Part shown: piece after piece, positions 41,360-49,230 of the stretch
Layout of the letters: the number at the start of each line of letters is the position of its first letter
Numbering within the stretch: the first letter of the stretch is position 1
Assembly: GCF_016785085.1 (NCBI RefSeq)
Contig: NZ_JAENHO010000009.1
Coordinates: 62,001-126,000, forward strand
Direction: 5' to 3'
Length of the DNA: 64,000 bases
Source of the DNA: Paractinoplanes lichenicola
GTDB taxonomy: Bacteria; Actinomycetota; Actinomycetes; Mycobacteriales; Micromonosporaceae
Position numbers and translations under genes: made by a program
Notes under the pieces: model-generated
Seen by the model: only the letters and a program-made list of their open reading frames with translations
Told to the model about the DNA's origin: nothing
The model's database searches: none

Positions 41360-43285
41360 ATGCGCAATCCTCTGTTCGACTCCCTGACCGCGGACGAGAT
41401 CCGCCGTGTCGCCGCGGTGATCCGGAGCGAGAAGATCGGCGGCGACCGGCCGGGCTTCAGCGCCGTCTTCACCGACGAGCCGGACAAGTACGCGCTGCGC
41501 GCCGGCCAGACCGTTCCCCGCCGGGCCCGCGCCATGATCCTCGACCGGGACACCGCCCGTACGTACGACGTCGTAGTTGATCTTGACGCGGCGGACGGGA
41601 AGGGCGAGCTGAAGAGCGTCACCGAGATCACCGACGGCTCGGCGCCCGTGCTGCTCGAGGAGTTCGACCGCGCCCCCGAGCTGATCAAACAGGACCCGCG
41701 CTACGTCGAGGCGCTGGCCAAGCGGGGCATCACCGACCTGGCCAAGGTGCAGATCGACCCGTGGGGTGTGGGCAACATGGCCGACGTGCCGGTCGACGGC
41801 AGGCGCATGTGCGGCTCGGTCTCCTACTACCGCGAGTTCCCCGACGACAACGGCTACGCCCATCCGATCGAGGGCGTCATCGCGATCGTCGACCTGACGA
41901 CGGGCCAGGTCGTCGACGTGCACGACTTCGGGGTGCGCCCGATGAATCCCGAGCCGGCCAACTACACCGCCGACGCCAACCAGCCCATGCGTACGGACAT
42001 CGCCCCGCTGGAGATCACCCAGCCCCAGGGGGTCGGCTTCACCCTCGACGGCCCCGAGCTGACCTGGCAGAAGTGGCGCTTCCGGATCGGCATGCACCCG
42101 CTCGAGGGCGTCGTGCTGCACGCCGTGGAGTACAAAGACGGCGAGGACTACCGCTCGGTCATGCACCGCGGCTCGCTGTCCGAGATGGTGGTTCCGTACG
42201 GGGATCCGTCGTCGGAGCACTTCTGGCGCAGCGCCTTCGACGTCGGCGAGTTCGGGCTGGGCAAGCTGGCCAACTCGCTGCGCCTGGGCTGCGACTGCCT
42301 CGGCGAGATCGTCTACATGGACGCGGTGCTGGCGGGCGAGGACGGCGAGCCGGCCACGATCGAGAACGCGATCTGCATCCACGAGGAAGACGACGGCATT
42401 CTCTGGAAGCACACCGACTGGGTCACCGGCAAGGTCGACGTGCGCCGCTCGCGCCGGCTGGTGGTCAGCTTCATCGCCACCGTCGGCAACTACCACTACG
42501 GCTTCTTCTGGTACTTCTATCAGGACGCGTCGATCCAGATGGAGATCAAGCTGCTCGGCATCGTGCAGACCCGCGCGGTCGAGGACGTCTCGCAAGCGAA
42601 GCACGGCACCCCGATCAGCACCAACCTGGTCGGCACCTATCACCAGCACCTGTTCTCGTTCCGCCTCGACATGGAGGTCGACGGCTGGCAGAACACGGTG
42701 GTGCAGAACGACGCGTACGCCGTACCGGTGGGCCCGGAGAACCCGCAGGGCAACGCCATCGGCGTACGGAAGACCGTGATCGATCGGGAGAACGCGGGGG
42801 ACTGGGTCACCCACACGCAGAGCTCGCGCAACTGGACCGTCGTCAACCGGGGCAAGACCAACCGGTGGGGCGTGCCGGTCGGCTACAAGTTCCTGCCCGG
42901 CTGGAGCTCGGCGACCATGCTGGCCCAGCCGCCGTCGCTGATCGCCCAGCGGGCCGGGTTCGCCACGCGCAACATGTGGGTGACGCCGTACCGGCAGGAC
43001 GAGATGCGCTCGGCGGGGGAGTATCCCAACCAGAGCCGCTCCGGCGACGGCCTGCCCCGCTGGACCGCCGAGGACCGGCCGACCGAGGACACGGATGTGG
43101 TGCTGTGGCACACGCTGGGCGTCACCCACATCCCGCGCGCCGAGGACTGGCCCGTGATGCCGGTCGAGAAAGCAGGCTTCCACCTGCTGCCGGTCAACTT
43201 CTTCGACAAGAACCCGGCCCTCGACGTCCCGGCGTCCGCGCCCTCATCGCACTCGTCGGCCGCCGGGGAGACGCATTGCCACTGA
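41360..43285 (+). CDS. Copper-containing primary amine oxidase (TPQ type)
   Basis: 641 residues. Oxidises a primary amine to aldehyde, ammonia and hydrogen peroxide using copper and the self-made cofactor topaquinone. The catalytic base is Asp 294 in FDVGEFG. The cofactor Tyr is probably Y378 in TVGNYHYGFFW, where a His occupies the place usually held by Asp or Glu in the N-Y-D/E motif. Copper ligands are the two His in GTYHQHLFSF and the His in GFHLLPVNFFDKNP. A GAAAGGA ribosome site lies 8-10 bases before ATG. No signal peptide, so cytoplasmic. Followed by a small membrane protein and an APC permease. Confidence 0.92.
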   Translation: MRNPLFDSLTADEIRRVAAVIRSEKIGGDRPGFSAVFTDEPDKYALRAGQTVPRRARAMILDRDTARTYDVVVDLDAADGKGELKSVTEITDGSAPVLLEEFDRAPELIKQDPRYVEALAKRGITDLAKVQIDPWGVGNMADVPVDGRRMCGSVSYYREFPDDNGYAHPIEGVIAIVDLTTGQVVDVHDFGVRPMNPEPANYTADANQPMRTDIAPLEITQPQGVGFTLDGPELTWQKWRFRIGMHPLEGVVLHAVEYKDGEDYRSVMHRGSLSEMVVPYGDPSSEHFWRSAFDVGEFGLGKLANSLRLGCDCLGEIVYMDAVLAGEDGEPATIENAICIHEEDDGILWKHTDWVTGKVDVRRSRRLVVSFIATVGNYHYGFFWYFYQDASIQMEIKLLGIVQTRAVEDVSQAKHGTPISTNLVGTYHQHLFSFRLDMEVDGWQNTVVQNDAYAVPVGPENPQGNAIGVRKTVIDRENAGDWVTHTQSSRNWTVVNRGKTNRWGVPVGYKFLPGWSSATMLAQPPSLIAQRAGFATRNMWVTPYRQDEMRSAGEYPNQSRSGDGLPRWTAEDRPTEDTDVVLWHTLGVTHIPRAEDWPVMPVEKAGFHLLPVNFFDKNPALDVPASAPSSHSSAAGETHCH

Positions 43286-43623
43286 TCCCGCGGGCCGCCG
43301 CCGCGCTGGCGGCGGCCTGCCTCCTGGCCCACATCGGGTTGATCATCAGCATGGGCCCAAGTGCGGCACCCATGCTGGCGCTGTCGATCGTCTGCGCTGT
43401 CTGTTCCCGGGCCGGCTGGCGGGGCCGTTTCTCTCCGCATGAGCGCGTCACGATGATCATCCTCGGCGCGGCGATGGCCGTCCTCCACACCGGCCACGCG
43501 TCGCATCACGCCTTCGGACAAGCGACACTGCTCCTCGCGTACGGGCAAATGGTCTTGGCGCTAATTTCCGGACCACTGACCGGACCGGCCCATCGGCGCA
43601 GCTCAGCCCGTCTGCCACGGTGA
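43276..43623 (+). CDS. Small membrane protein
   Basis: 115 residues from TTG 43276, which overlaps the end of the oxidase gene and has GGGGAG five bases upstream. Three or four hydrophobic helices: LAAACLLAHIGLIISMG, MLALSIVCAVCS, TMIILGAAMAVLHTG and LLLAYGQMVLALIS. A His-rich VLHTGHASHHAFGQ segment lies between the last two and could bind a metal such as the copper needed by the oxidase; this is a guess. Tight packing between oxidase and permease genes supports a real gene. I do not recognise the family. Confidence 0.6.
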   Translation: MPLIPRAAAALAAACLLAHIGLIISMGPSAAPMLALSIVCAVCSRAGWRGRFSPHERVTMIILGAAMAVLHTGHASHHAFGQATLLLAYGQMVLALISGPLTGPAHRRSSARLPR

Positions 43624-43627
43624 CCGG

Positions 43628-45061
43628 ATGGCGACCACCACTGAAACATCCGGTGCTCAGAACGAGGGTCTGGCCGGCGGCACCCTCGGCGCCGGCCACC
43701 TCGTCTTCATGGTGATGGCAGCGGTGGCCCCGGCCGCCGGCGCCGTCGCGCTCATCCCCCTGTCGATCGCGCTCGGCGTCGGCGTCGGCACCCCCGGCGT
43801 GTTCGTCATCGTCGCGCTGACCCTGCTGCTGTTCGCGGTCGGGTTCACGCGCATGGTCCCGTACGTGCGGAACGCCGGCGCCTTCTACGCCTTCATCACC
43901 AAGGGCCTCGGCCGCCTGGCCGGCCTGCCCGCCGCGTACGTGGCCCTGACCGCCTACCTCTGCGTCGGCACCGCCACCCTGGGCGCGCTCGGCTTCTTCG
44001 CCAACCTCACGCTCGACCAGTTCTTCGGCGTCGACGTGCCGTGGTGGCTGTGCTGCCTGATCGCCATGGTGATCATCGCGCTGCTCGGCTGGTTCCGGAT
44101 CACCGTCGCGGCCGGGGTGCTCGGCGCCGCCCTGATCGCCGAGGGGGTCGCCGTCCTCGTGCTCGACGTCGCCGTCCTGATCCGGCAGGGCGCCGGCGCG
44201 TTCACCCTCGACTCGTTCTCGCCGGGCAGCGTGCTCACCACCGGCTCGCTCGGCGTCGCGCTCATCTACGGTTTCTCGTGTTTCCAGGGTTTCGAGGGCA
44301 CCGCGATCTACGCCGAAGAAGCCCGAGACCCCGACCGTACGGTTCCCCGGGCCACCTACGCCGCGGTGCTCTGCGTCGGCCTGTTCTTCGTGCTCACCTC
44401 GTGGGCCCTGATCGCCGGCGGCACCGTCGAGCAGGTGGCCGCCGACCCCGGCAACTACGCGTTCACCCTGAGCACCGACTTCGTCGGCCAGCTGTGGACC
44501 GACCTGCTCCAGGTCCTGATCGTGACCAGCTCGTTCGCCGGGGTGCTGGCGTTCCACAACGCCGCCTCGCGCTACCTGTACGCCCTGGCCCGCGACGGTT
44601 TCATGCCGGCCCCGCTGACCCGCACGCACCCGCGCTTCAAGTCGCCGACCGTGGCCGGGTTGACCAGCTTCGGCGTGATGACGCTGGTGATGCTCGGGTT
44701 CGCCGTGGCCGGGCTCGACCCGCTGACCAACCTGTCGACGTCGCTGACCGGTGTCGGGGCCGTCGGCATCCTCAGCCTGATCACCGTCACGTCGCTCGCG
44801 GTGTTCGTCTTCTTCGTGCGCCGCAAGCAGTACGGCTGGCGGTTCACGGTCGCCCCCGCGCTGGCCACGCTCGGCGTCGGCAGCGCGACCGTGCTGGCCC
44901 TGTCGAACTACGAGGCCATCACCGGCACGACCTCGACGGTGATCAACTCGCTGCCGTGGGTCCACCTCGTGGTCATCGCCGTCGCGGTGGGCCTGGGTCT
45001 GTGGGCCCGGTCGCGGCAGCCCGCACGGTATGAGTCCATGGGCGTCACCCGCGTCGATTGA
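43628..45061 (+). CDS. APC-family amino acid/amine permease
   Basis: 477 residues with about 12 membrane segments. The first unwound helix, GHLVFMVMAAVAPAAGAV, the FYAFITKGLGRLAGLPAAY motif and GFEGTAIYAEEARDP are signatures of the amino acid-polyamine-organocation superfamily. In the same operon as the copper amine oxidase it most likely imports the amine substrate, for instance phenylethylamine, tyramine or histamine; the sequence does not say which. The C-terminus ends in a short basic tail. The stop codon overlaps the -35 of the PadR promoter. Confidence 0.88.
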   Translation: MATTTETSGAQNEGLAGGTLGAGHLVFMVMAAVAPAAGAVALIPLSIALGVGVGTPGVFVIVALTLLLFAVGFTRMVPYVRNAGAFYAFITKGLGRLAGLPAAYVALTAYLCVGTATLGALGFFANLTLDQFFGVDVPWWLCCLIAMVIIALLGWFRITVAAGVLGAALIAEGVAVLVLDVAVLIRQGAGAFTLDSFSPGSVLTTGSLGVALIYGFSCFQGFEGTAIYAEEARDPDRTVPRATYAAVLCVGLFFVLTSWALIAGGTVEQVAADPGNYAFTLSTDFVGQLWTDLLQVLIVTSSFAGVLAFHNAASRYLYALARDGFMPAPLTRTHPRFKSPTVAGLTSFGVMTLVMLGFAVAGLDPLTNLSTSLTGVGAVGILSLITVTSLAVFVFFVRRKQYGWRFTVAPALATLGVGSATVLALSNYEAITGTTSTVINSLPWVHLVVIAVAVGLGLWARSRQPARYESMGVTRVD

Positions 45062-45086
45062 CGCATACTCAGATCATCTTTATATT
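45058..45086 (+). promoter_or_regulatory. Strong promoter of the padR operon
   Basis: TTGACG (45058-45063), 17 bases, TATATT (45081-45086), then seven bases to ATG 45094. This is the best sigma-70-type promoter in the window and gives a leaderless PadR message. The -35 overlaps the stop codon of the permease gene. Confidence 0.75.
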
Positions 45087-45093
45087 GCCTCGC

Positions 45094-45429
45094 ATGGCGA
45101 AAGCGAAGGCGATGCGGGAGCCCACCTTCTGGATTCTCACCGCGCTGGTCAAGCAGGCCCGGCACGGTTACGGCATCATCCAGGAGGTGGCCGCCCTTTC
45201 CGAGGGACAGGTCGAGCTGCAGGCGGGCACGCTCTACGCGGCGCTCGACCGGCTGCATGCCGAGGGTCTGGTCGCGGTCGACCACGACGAGAAGGTCGAC
45301 GGCCGCGACCGGCGGTACTACTGCCTCACCGAGGGCGGCGTCGCCGCGCTCCAGGCCGAGACCGCGCGGCTGGAACGCAACGTGCGCACGGCCTCGACCC
45401 AGCTCGCCACCCGGCCGGCGACGGCATGA
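45094..45429 (+). CDS. PadR-family transcriptional regulator
   Basis: 111 residues, a one-domain PadR protein: EPTFWILTALVKQARHGYGIIQEV opens the winged helix, ELQAGTLYAALDRLHAEGLV is the recognition part, DGRDRRYYCLTEGG the wing, and a C-terminal helix dimerises. The ATG lies seven bases after a TATATT -10. It is coupled by ATGA to two membrane-protein genes. PadR genes of this layout usually control the membrane proteins that follow them, often through a small hydrophobic or antibiotic-like ligand. Confidence 0.9.
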   Translation: MAKAKAMREPTFWILTALVKQARHGYGIIQEVAALSEGQVELQAGTLYAALDRLHAEGLVAVDHDEKVDGRDRRYYCLTEGGVAALQAETARLERNVRTASTQLATRPATA

Positions 45430-46469
45430 GCCGGGGCTATCGCCTGCTCGTGCGGGCCTATCCGCCCGGCCGGCGCCGCGGCGAGCTGCTCGACACGTTC
45501 GCCGAGGCGGGACGCGTCCGGCCGACCGCTCGCGAGGCGGTCAACCTGCTGCGGCACGGCCTGCGGGCCCGCCTGGGCCGCCCGGCCAGCCGCGGCGTGG
45601 TCGTCCTGGCTACCCTTATCGCGCTGGTCACCGGGTTTGTCGGCGCGGCCGTGGCGGCCCGCATCGCGTGGGAGTTCGCGCCCGCCTATCCGAGCGGCGC
45701 CCGCCTCGAGGCGATCAAGGAGTCGGTCTTCCCGGGCCTCCGCCCGGTCTCCGAGCGCAACGGCGACGGCCTGTTCTTCGACGTCGGCGAGCGGTCCTAC
45801 GGCGAGGTGTTCCTCTACGGTCACGACGAGGACTTCGCGTTCTCGACCGTGTGGATCGGCCCCGACGGCAACTTCATCAAGGGCGACTACCCGGCCTGGA
45901 CCGCCGCGGCCCAGCAGCGCCTGGTCGCCGAGGGCTGGCAGGTCAGCGACGCCGAGGTCACCGGGGCCACCTGGATCGCCACCGGCGAGATCGACGACAG
46001 CGGCCGCGCGTTCACGGCCACCCGGGGCGGGCTGTCCCTGAGCGTCCAGACCGAGACCGACGTCGTCGACACCCCGGCCGGCTCGTTCTACGCCAGCGCC
46101 GAGCTCAACCGGCTCACGCCGGGCTGGATCACCGCCGCCGGCGTGCTCGGCCTGCTGGTCTTCGCCCTGCTCGGCTGGCTGATCACCGGCTGGGCCTCGC
46201 GCCGCACCCAGGACGCCCGCGGCACCGTCCGCTCGCTGACCCGCGAACCGGCCGTGCTCGCCCTGGTCCTGCTGTTCCCGCAGGCTCTGCTGGGCCTGAT
46301 CGGGATGGTGCGCGAGCCGCTCGCGGGCGGGCCGCCGATCGCGCCGTTCTGGTCGCTCTCCCTCACCTACGGGTTCGGCTGCGGCTTCCTCGGCTTCCTG
46401 CTCTTCGCCGTATCCCTCATCACCGCCGCCGTGGCCGGCCGCCCCGCCCGCGTGGAGGTGTCCGCGTGA
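45426..46469 (+). CDS. PadR-associated membrane protein
   Basis: 347 residues. The N-terminal 50 residues (YRLLVRAYPPGRRRGELLDTFAEAG) match the small cytoplasmic segment found at the start of permease-prefix proteins linked to PadR regulators. A first membrane helix follows near 60-80, then an outside domain of about 150 residues with acidic strands, and about four helices at the C-terminus. No catalytic motif. Coupled to padR by ATGA and to the next gene by GTGA. Likely works with the next gene as a membrane complex under PadR control. Confidence 0.75.
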   Translation: MSRGYRLLVRAYPPGRRRGELLDTFAEAGRVRPTAREAVNLLRHGLRARLGRPASRGVVVLATLIALVTGFVGAAVAARIAWEFAPAYPSGARLEAIKESVFPGLRPVSERNGDGLFFDVGERSYGEVFLYGHDEDFAFSTVWIGPDGNFIKGDYPAWTAAAQQRLVAEGWQVSDAEVTGATWIATGEIDDSGRAFTATRGGLSLSVQTETDVVDTPAGSFYASAELNRLTPGWITAAGVLGLLVFALLGWLITGWASRRTQDARGTVRSLTREPAVLALVLLFPQALLGLIGMVREPLAGGPPIAPFWSLSLTYGFGCGFLGFLLFAVSLITAAVAGRPARVEVSA

Positions 46470-47191
46470 AGTATTTCCTGGCCCTGCTGGGCGCCGTCCT
46501 GTTCGGACTCCCGATCGCCCTGCTCGCTCACTCGGGCGCCGAGGCCCTGCAACCCGACCCCGATCCCCGTACGGCGGCCGCGGTCGTCTATCCCGGGCAG
46601 GCGCTCGCCGTCGAGGAGGACCCGTTCCGCGCCGACCAGGCGGCCTGGCTGCGCTTCATGATGGCCCGCGAGACCGGCGCCCCCATGGTCACCTCAGCCC
46701 CGCCCGCGCCCGTCGACACCGCCGCCGCGCGGGCCCGCGCCGACGCCGCGGGCTGGCAGACCGCCGACGGCCCGCCCGACATGTACGACTTCGAGGCCAC
46801 CAAGGGCGACGTCCGGCTGCTCGTCTACAGCGACTTCACCAACGTGCTCAAGCAGGACGCCTGGTGGGTCACCGCGCTCACGATCCTGGCCGGCCTGGCC
46901 GGGGCCGCGCTCGGCGCCTGGCTGACCCTCGCGGCCCGGCGCCTCTCCCAGCGCAAAACCCCGCGCACCCGTACGGTGATCCGCGAGACCGCCGTGGTCG
47001 GCGCCGCGCTGCTGTTCCCGGTGCTCGTGCAGACGGTGCTGAAACTGTTCGGCGTCGCCGAGCCGGCCCTGCCCTACTCGGCTCAGCTGCTGATCGAGCT
47101 GGCCCGCTGGCCCGCCGTCCTCGGCCTCCTGCTGCTGGCCGCGGCCGTGCTGGCCCTGCGCTACGCCCCGGTGCGAAACGCGGCCCGATAG
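46466..47191 (+). CDS. PadR-operon membrane protein
   Basis: 241 residues from GTG 46466. An uncleaved or signal-like N-terminal helix (YFLALLGAVLFGLPIALLA) is followed by an outside region of about 100 residues (acidic, with an ARARADAAGWQTADGPPDMYDFEATKGDV segment resembling the outside part of the previous protein), then three C-terminal helices. The shared design suggests both arose by duplication. Its 3' end overlaps the convergent GlxA-type regulator gene by 31 bp. Function unknown. Confidence 0.72.
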   Translation: MKYFLALLGAVLFGLPIALLAHSGAEALQPDPDPRTAAAVVYPGQALAVEEDPFRADQAAWLRFMMARETGAPMVTSAPPAPVDTAAARARADAAGWQTADGPPDMYDFEATKGDVRLLVYSDFTNVLKQDAWWVTALTILAGLAGAALGAWLTLAARRLSQRKTPRTRTVIRETAVVGAALLFPVLVQTVLKLFGVAEPALPYSAQLLIELARWPAVLGLLLLAAAVLALRYAPVRNAAR

Positions 47192-48117
47192 GTCTCCGGC
47201 CCCACCCCGCGAACCCGCCGGAACTGCCGCCGCAGGGTGTCGGCGCTGCCGAAACCGCAGCGCCGGGCCACCGTCGCGATCGTCGCGCCGTCCCGCTCGA
47301 GCAGCCGTTCGGCCTGCCGCACCCGTTCCGCCCGCACCCACGCGGCCGGGGTCGTGCCGGTGGCCGCGGCGAAGTGCCTGACGAACGAGCGGTCCGACAT
47401 CGCGGCCCGGGCGGCCAGCGCCTGCACCGACAGGTCGTGATCGAGGTGGTCGGTGGCCCAGTCGAGCAGTTCGGCCAGCCCGCCCTCGCGCCGCGGCGTC
47501 ACCGGCTGCCGTGAGAACTGGGCCTGACCGCCGCTGCGGTGGGCCGGCATCACCATCTCGCGGGCCACCCGGTTGGCCACGTCGGCGCCGTGCTCGCGGC
47601 GCACCAGGTGCAGGCAGAGGTCGATCGCGGCGGTGGCGCCGGCGCTGGTCGCGATCGTGTCGTCGGCCGTGTAGATGCGGTCCGCGTCCACCGTGAGCTG
47701 CGGATAGCGGGCGGCCAGCTCGTCCGCGTACGCCCAGTGGGTGGTCACCGTGCGGCCGTCGAGCAGACCGGTCGCGGCCAGGGTGAACACGCCCGTGCAG
47801 AGCGACGCCAGGAATGCCCCGCGCCCGGCGGCCCGGCGCAGCGCCTCGACCAGCTCGGCCCGGGGCGGCGGCAGCGGCGGCGCCGACCCGGTGACGATGA
47901 TCAGGTCGGCCCGCTCGAGCCGGTCGAGGCCGTCGCTCGGTGTCATGGAAAAGCCGGTCGACGTGCGCATCGGCCGCCCCGGCTCGGCGGCGCAGACCGC
48001 GTAGCCGAACCGGGGCAGCTCGGGGTCGGCCCGGCGCACGCCGAACACCTCGCTGGCGATGCCCAGCTCGAACGCGGGCACCGGCTCGGCCACGACGACT
48101 GCCACCTCGACGGTCAC
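47161..48117 (-). CDS. GlxA-type AraC-family regulator (DJ-1/PfpI + HTH)
   Basis: 318 residues. An N-terminal DJ-1/PfpI-like domain (FELGIASEVFGVRRADPELPRFG, and CTGVFTLAATGLLDGRTVTTHW with the nucleophile-elbow Cys) is fused to a C-terminal AraC HTH pair (SVQALAARAAMSDRSFVRHFAAATGTTP and IATVARRCGFGSADTLRRQFRR). GTG 48117 is chosen by the start of the DJ-1 strand and by a CATGCT hexamer six bases upstream. Divergent from an EamA exporter gene; repeated TGGCA/TGCC inverted sites between them suggest it controls the exporter and itself. Confidence 0.88.
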   Translation of the reverse strand: MTVEVAVVVAEPVPAFELGIASEVFGVRRADPELPRFGYAVCAAEPGRPMRTSTGFSMTPSDGLDRLERADLIIVTGSAPPLPPPRAELVEALRRAAGRGAFLASLCTGVFTLAATGLLDGRTVTTHWAYADELAARYPQLTVDADRIYTADDTIATSAGATAAIDLCLHLVRREHGADVANRVAREMVMPAHRSGGQAQFSRQPVTPRREGGLAELLDWATDHLDHDLSVQALAARAAMSDRSFVRHFAAATGTTPAAWVRAERVRQAERLLERDGATIATVARRCGFGSADTLRRQFRRVRGVGPETYRAAFRTGA

Positions 48118-48127
48118 AACCCCAGCA

Positions 48128-48162
48128 TGGCACGAAATGCCGGTGGGATGGCAGAACTGCCA
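48128..48162. promoter_or_regulatory. Two inverted repeats between glxA-like and eamA-like genes
   Basis: TGGCA-N5-TGCCG begins at 48128 and TGGCAG-AA-CTGCCA spans 48149-48162. The left half-sites are 21 bp apart, two helical turns. Both lie between the divergent starts at 48117 and 48187. Confidence 0.6.
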
Positions 48163-48186
48163 ACGCGCACCGGGTATGGCCAGGTC

Positions 48187-49230
48187 ATGACGTTTCTCGG
48201 ACCGCTGCTGATCGTCTATGTCGTATGGGGCTCCACCTATCTGGCGCAGAAGGTGGGGCTCGAGGGACTGCCGCCGCTGACCATGAACGCGGTCCGCTTC
48301 CTGATCGCCGGGGCGCTGCTCTACGCGTACTGCCGCTGGCGCCGGATGCCCCCGGTGACCCGGCCGCAGTGGCGTGCCGGGGCGATCCAGGGCCTGCTGC
48401 TGCCCGCGGCGGGCACGGGCGGCGCCGCCTGGGCCGAGCAGTGGCTGTCCTCCGGCATCACGGCCTTGTTCCTGGCCAGCATTCCTCTGTGGATCGTGCT
48501 GGGCCGGCGGGTGGCCGACCACGAGAGGATCAGGTGGCCGGTCGCGCTGGGGCTGGCCGCGGGTTTCGCCGGCGTGGTGGTGCTGGCCCGGCCGTCGGGC
48601 GGCGGCGACGCGGTGGCGATCGCGGTCGCCCTGGGCGGGGCGTTGTGCTGGGGCCTGGGCACGGTCTACGCCGGGCACGCGCCCCGGCCGGCCTCGGCCC
48701 TGCGAGCCAGCGCCATCGAGATGCTGTGCGCGGGCGCGATCCTGGTCGTGCTCTCCGGCGCCACGGGGGAGTGGACGCGCATCGACGTCACCGGCCGGTC
48801 GGCGATCGCGGTGGGCTATCTGATCGTCTTCGGCAGCCTGGTCGCCTACACCGCCTACACGTGGCTGCTCGACCACGCGCCGCCCCGCATCACCGGCACG
48901 TACGCCTTCGTCAACCCGGTGGTGGCCGTCCTGCTGGGCTGGTGGATCCTGGGCGAGCCGCTCACCGTGCGTACCCTGCTGGCCACCGCCGTCATCGCGA
49001 TCGGCGTCGCATTGATAGTCCTGGCGCCCGGCGACAGGGAAACAAGCATGGCTCGCCAAGATCGGGGTATGAGGCCACCCGCCCGGAGGACGTCCGATCG
49101 ACGTCTTTTCAGTATCCTGCGTGGGGACGCGGGTCCGGGCCTGGTGAGCGGATTGACGAAACGGGAGAGCTCGCACGATGGGTGGGGTGGGGCCGGCAGC
49201 CGGCGCGGAGGTCTTCGCCACAGGCGGTGA
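48187..49230 (+). CDS. EamA/DMT-family transporter
   Basis: 347 residues. The drug/metabolite transporter fold is shown by ten hydrophobic helices in two repeats (VYVVWGSTYLAQKVGLEGLPP and MNAVRFLIAGALLY, later LIVFGSLVAYTAYTWLL and TYAFVNPVVAVLLGWWILGEPL). Homology ends near residue 285; the last 60 residues are Arg/Gly-rich and overlap the next gene by 53 bp, so this tail is unusual. TATGGC six bases before ATG may be a -10. Controlled with the divergent GlxA-type regulator, it probably exports an amino acid or a toxic small molecule. Confidence 0.82.
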   Translation: MTFLGPLLIVYVVWGSTYLAQKVGLEGLPPLTMNAVRFLIAGALLYAYCRWRRMPPVTRPQWRAGAIQGLLLPAAGTGGAAWAEQWLSSGITALFLASIPLWIVLGRRVADHERIRWPVALGLAAGFAGVVVLARPSGGGDAVAIAVALGGALCWGLGTVYAGHAPRPASALRASAIEMLCAGAILVVLSGATGEWTRIDVTGRSAIAVGYLIVFGSLVAYTAYTWLLDHAPPRITGTYAFVNPVVAVLLGWWILGEPLTVRTLLATAVIAIGVALIVLAPGDRETSMARQDRGMRPPARRTSDRRLFSILRGDAGPGLVSGLTKRESSHDGWGGAGSRRGGLRHRR

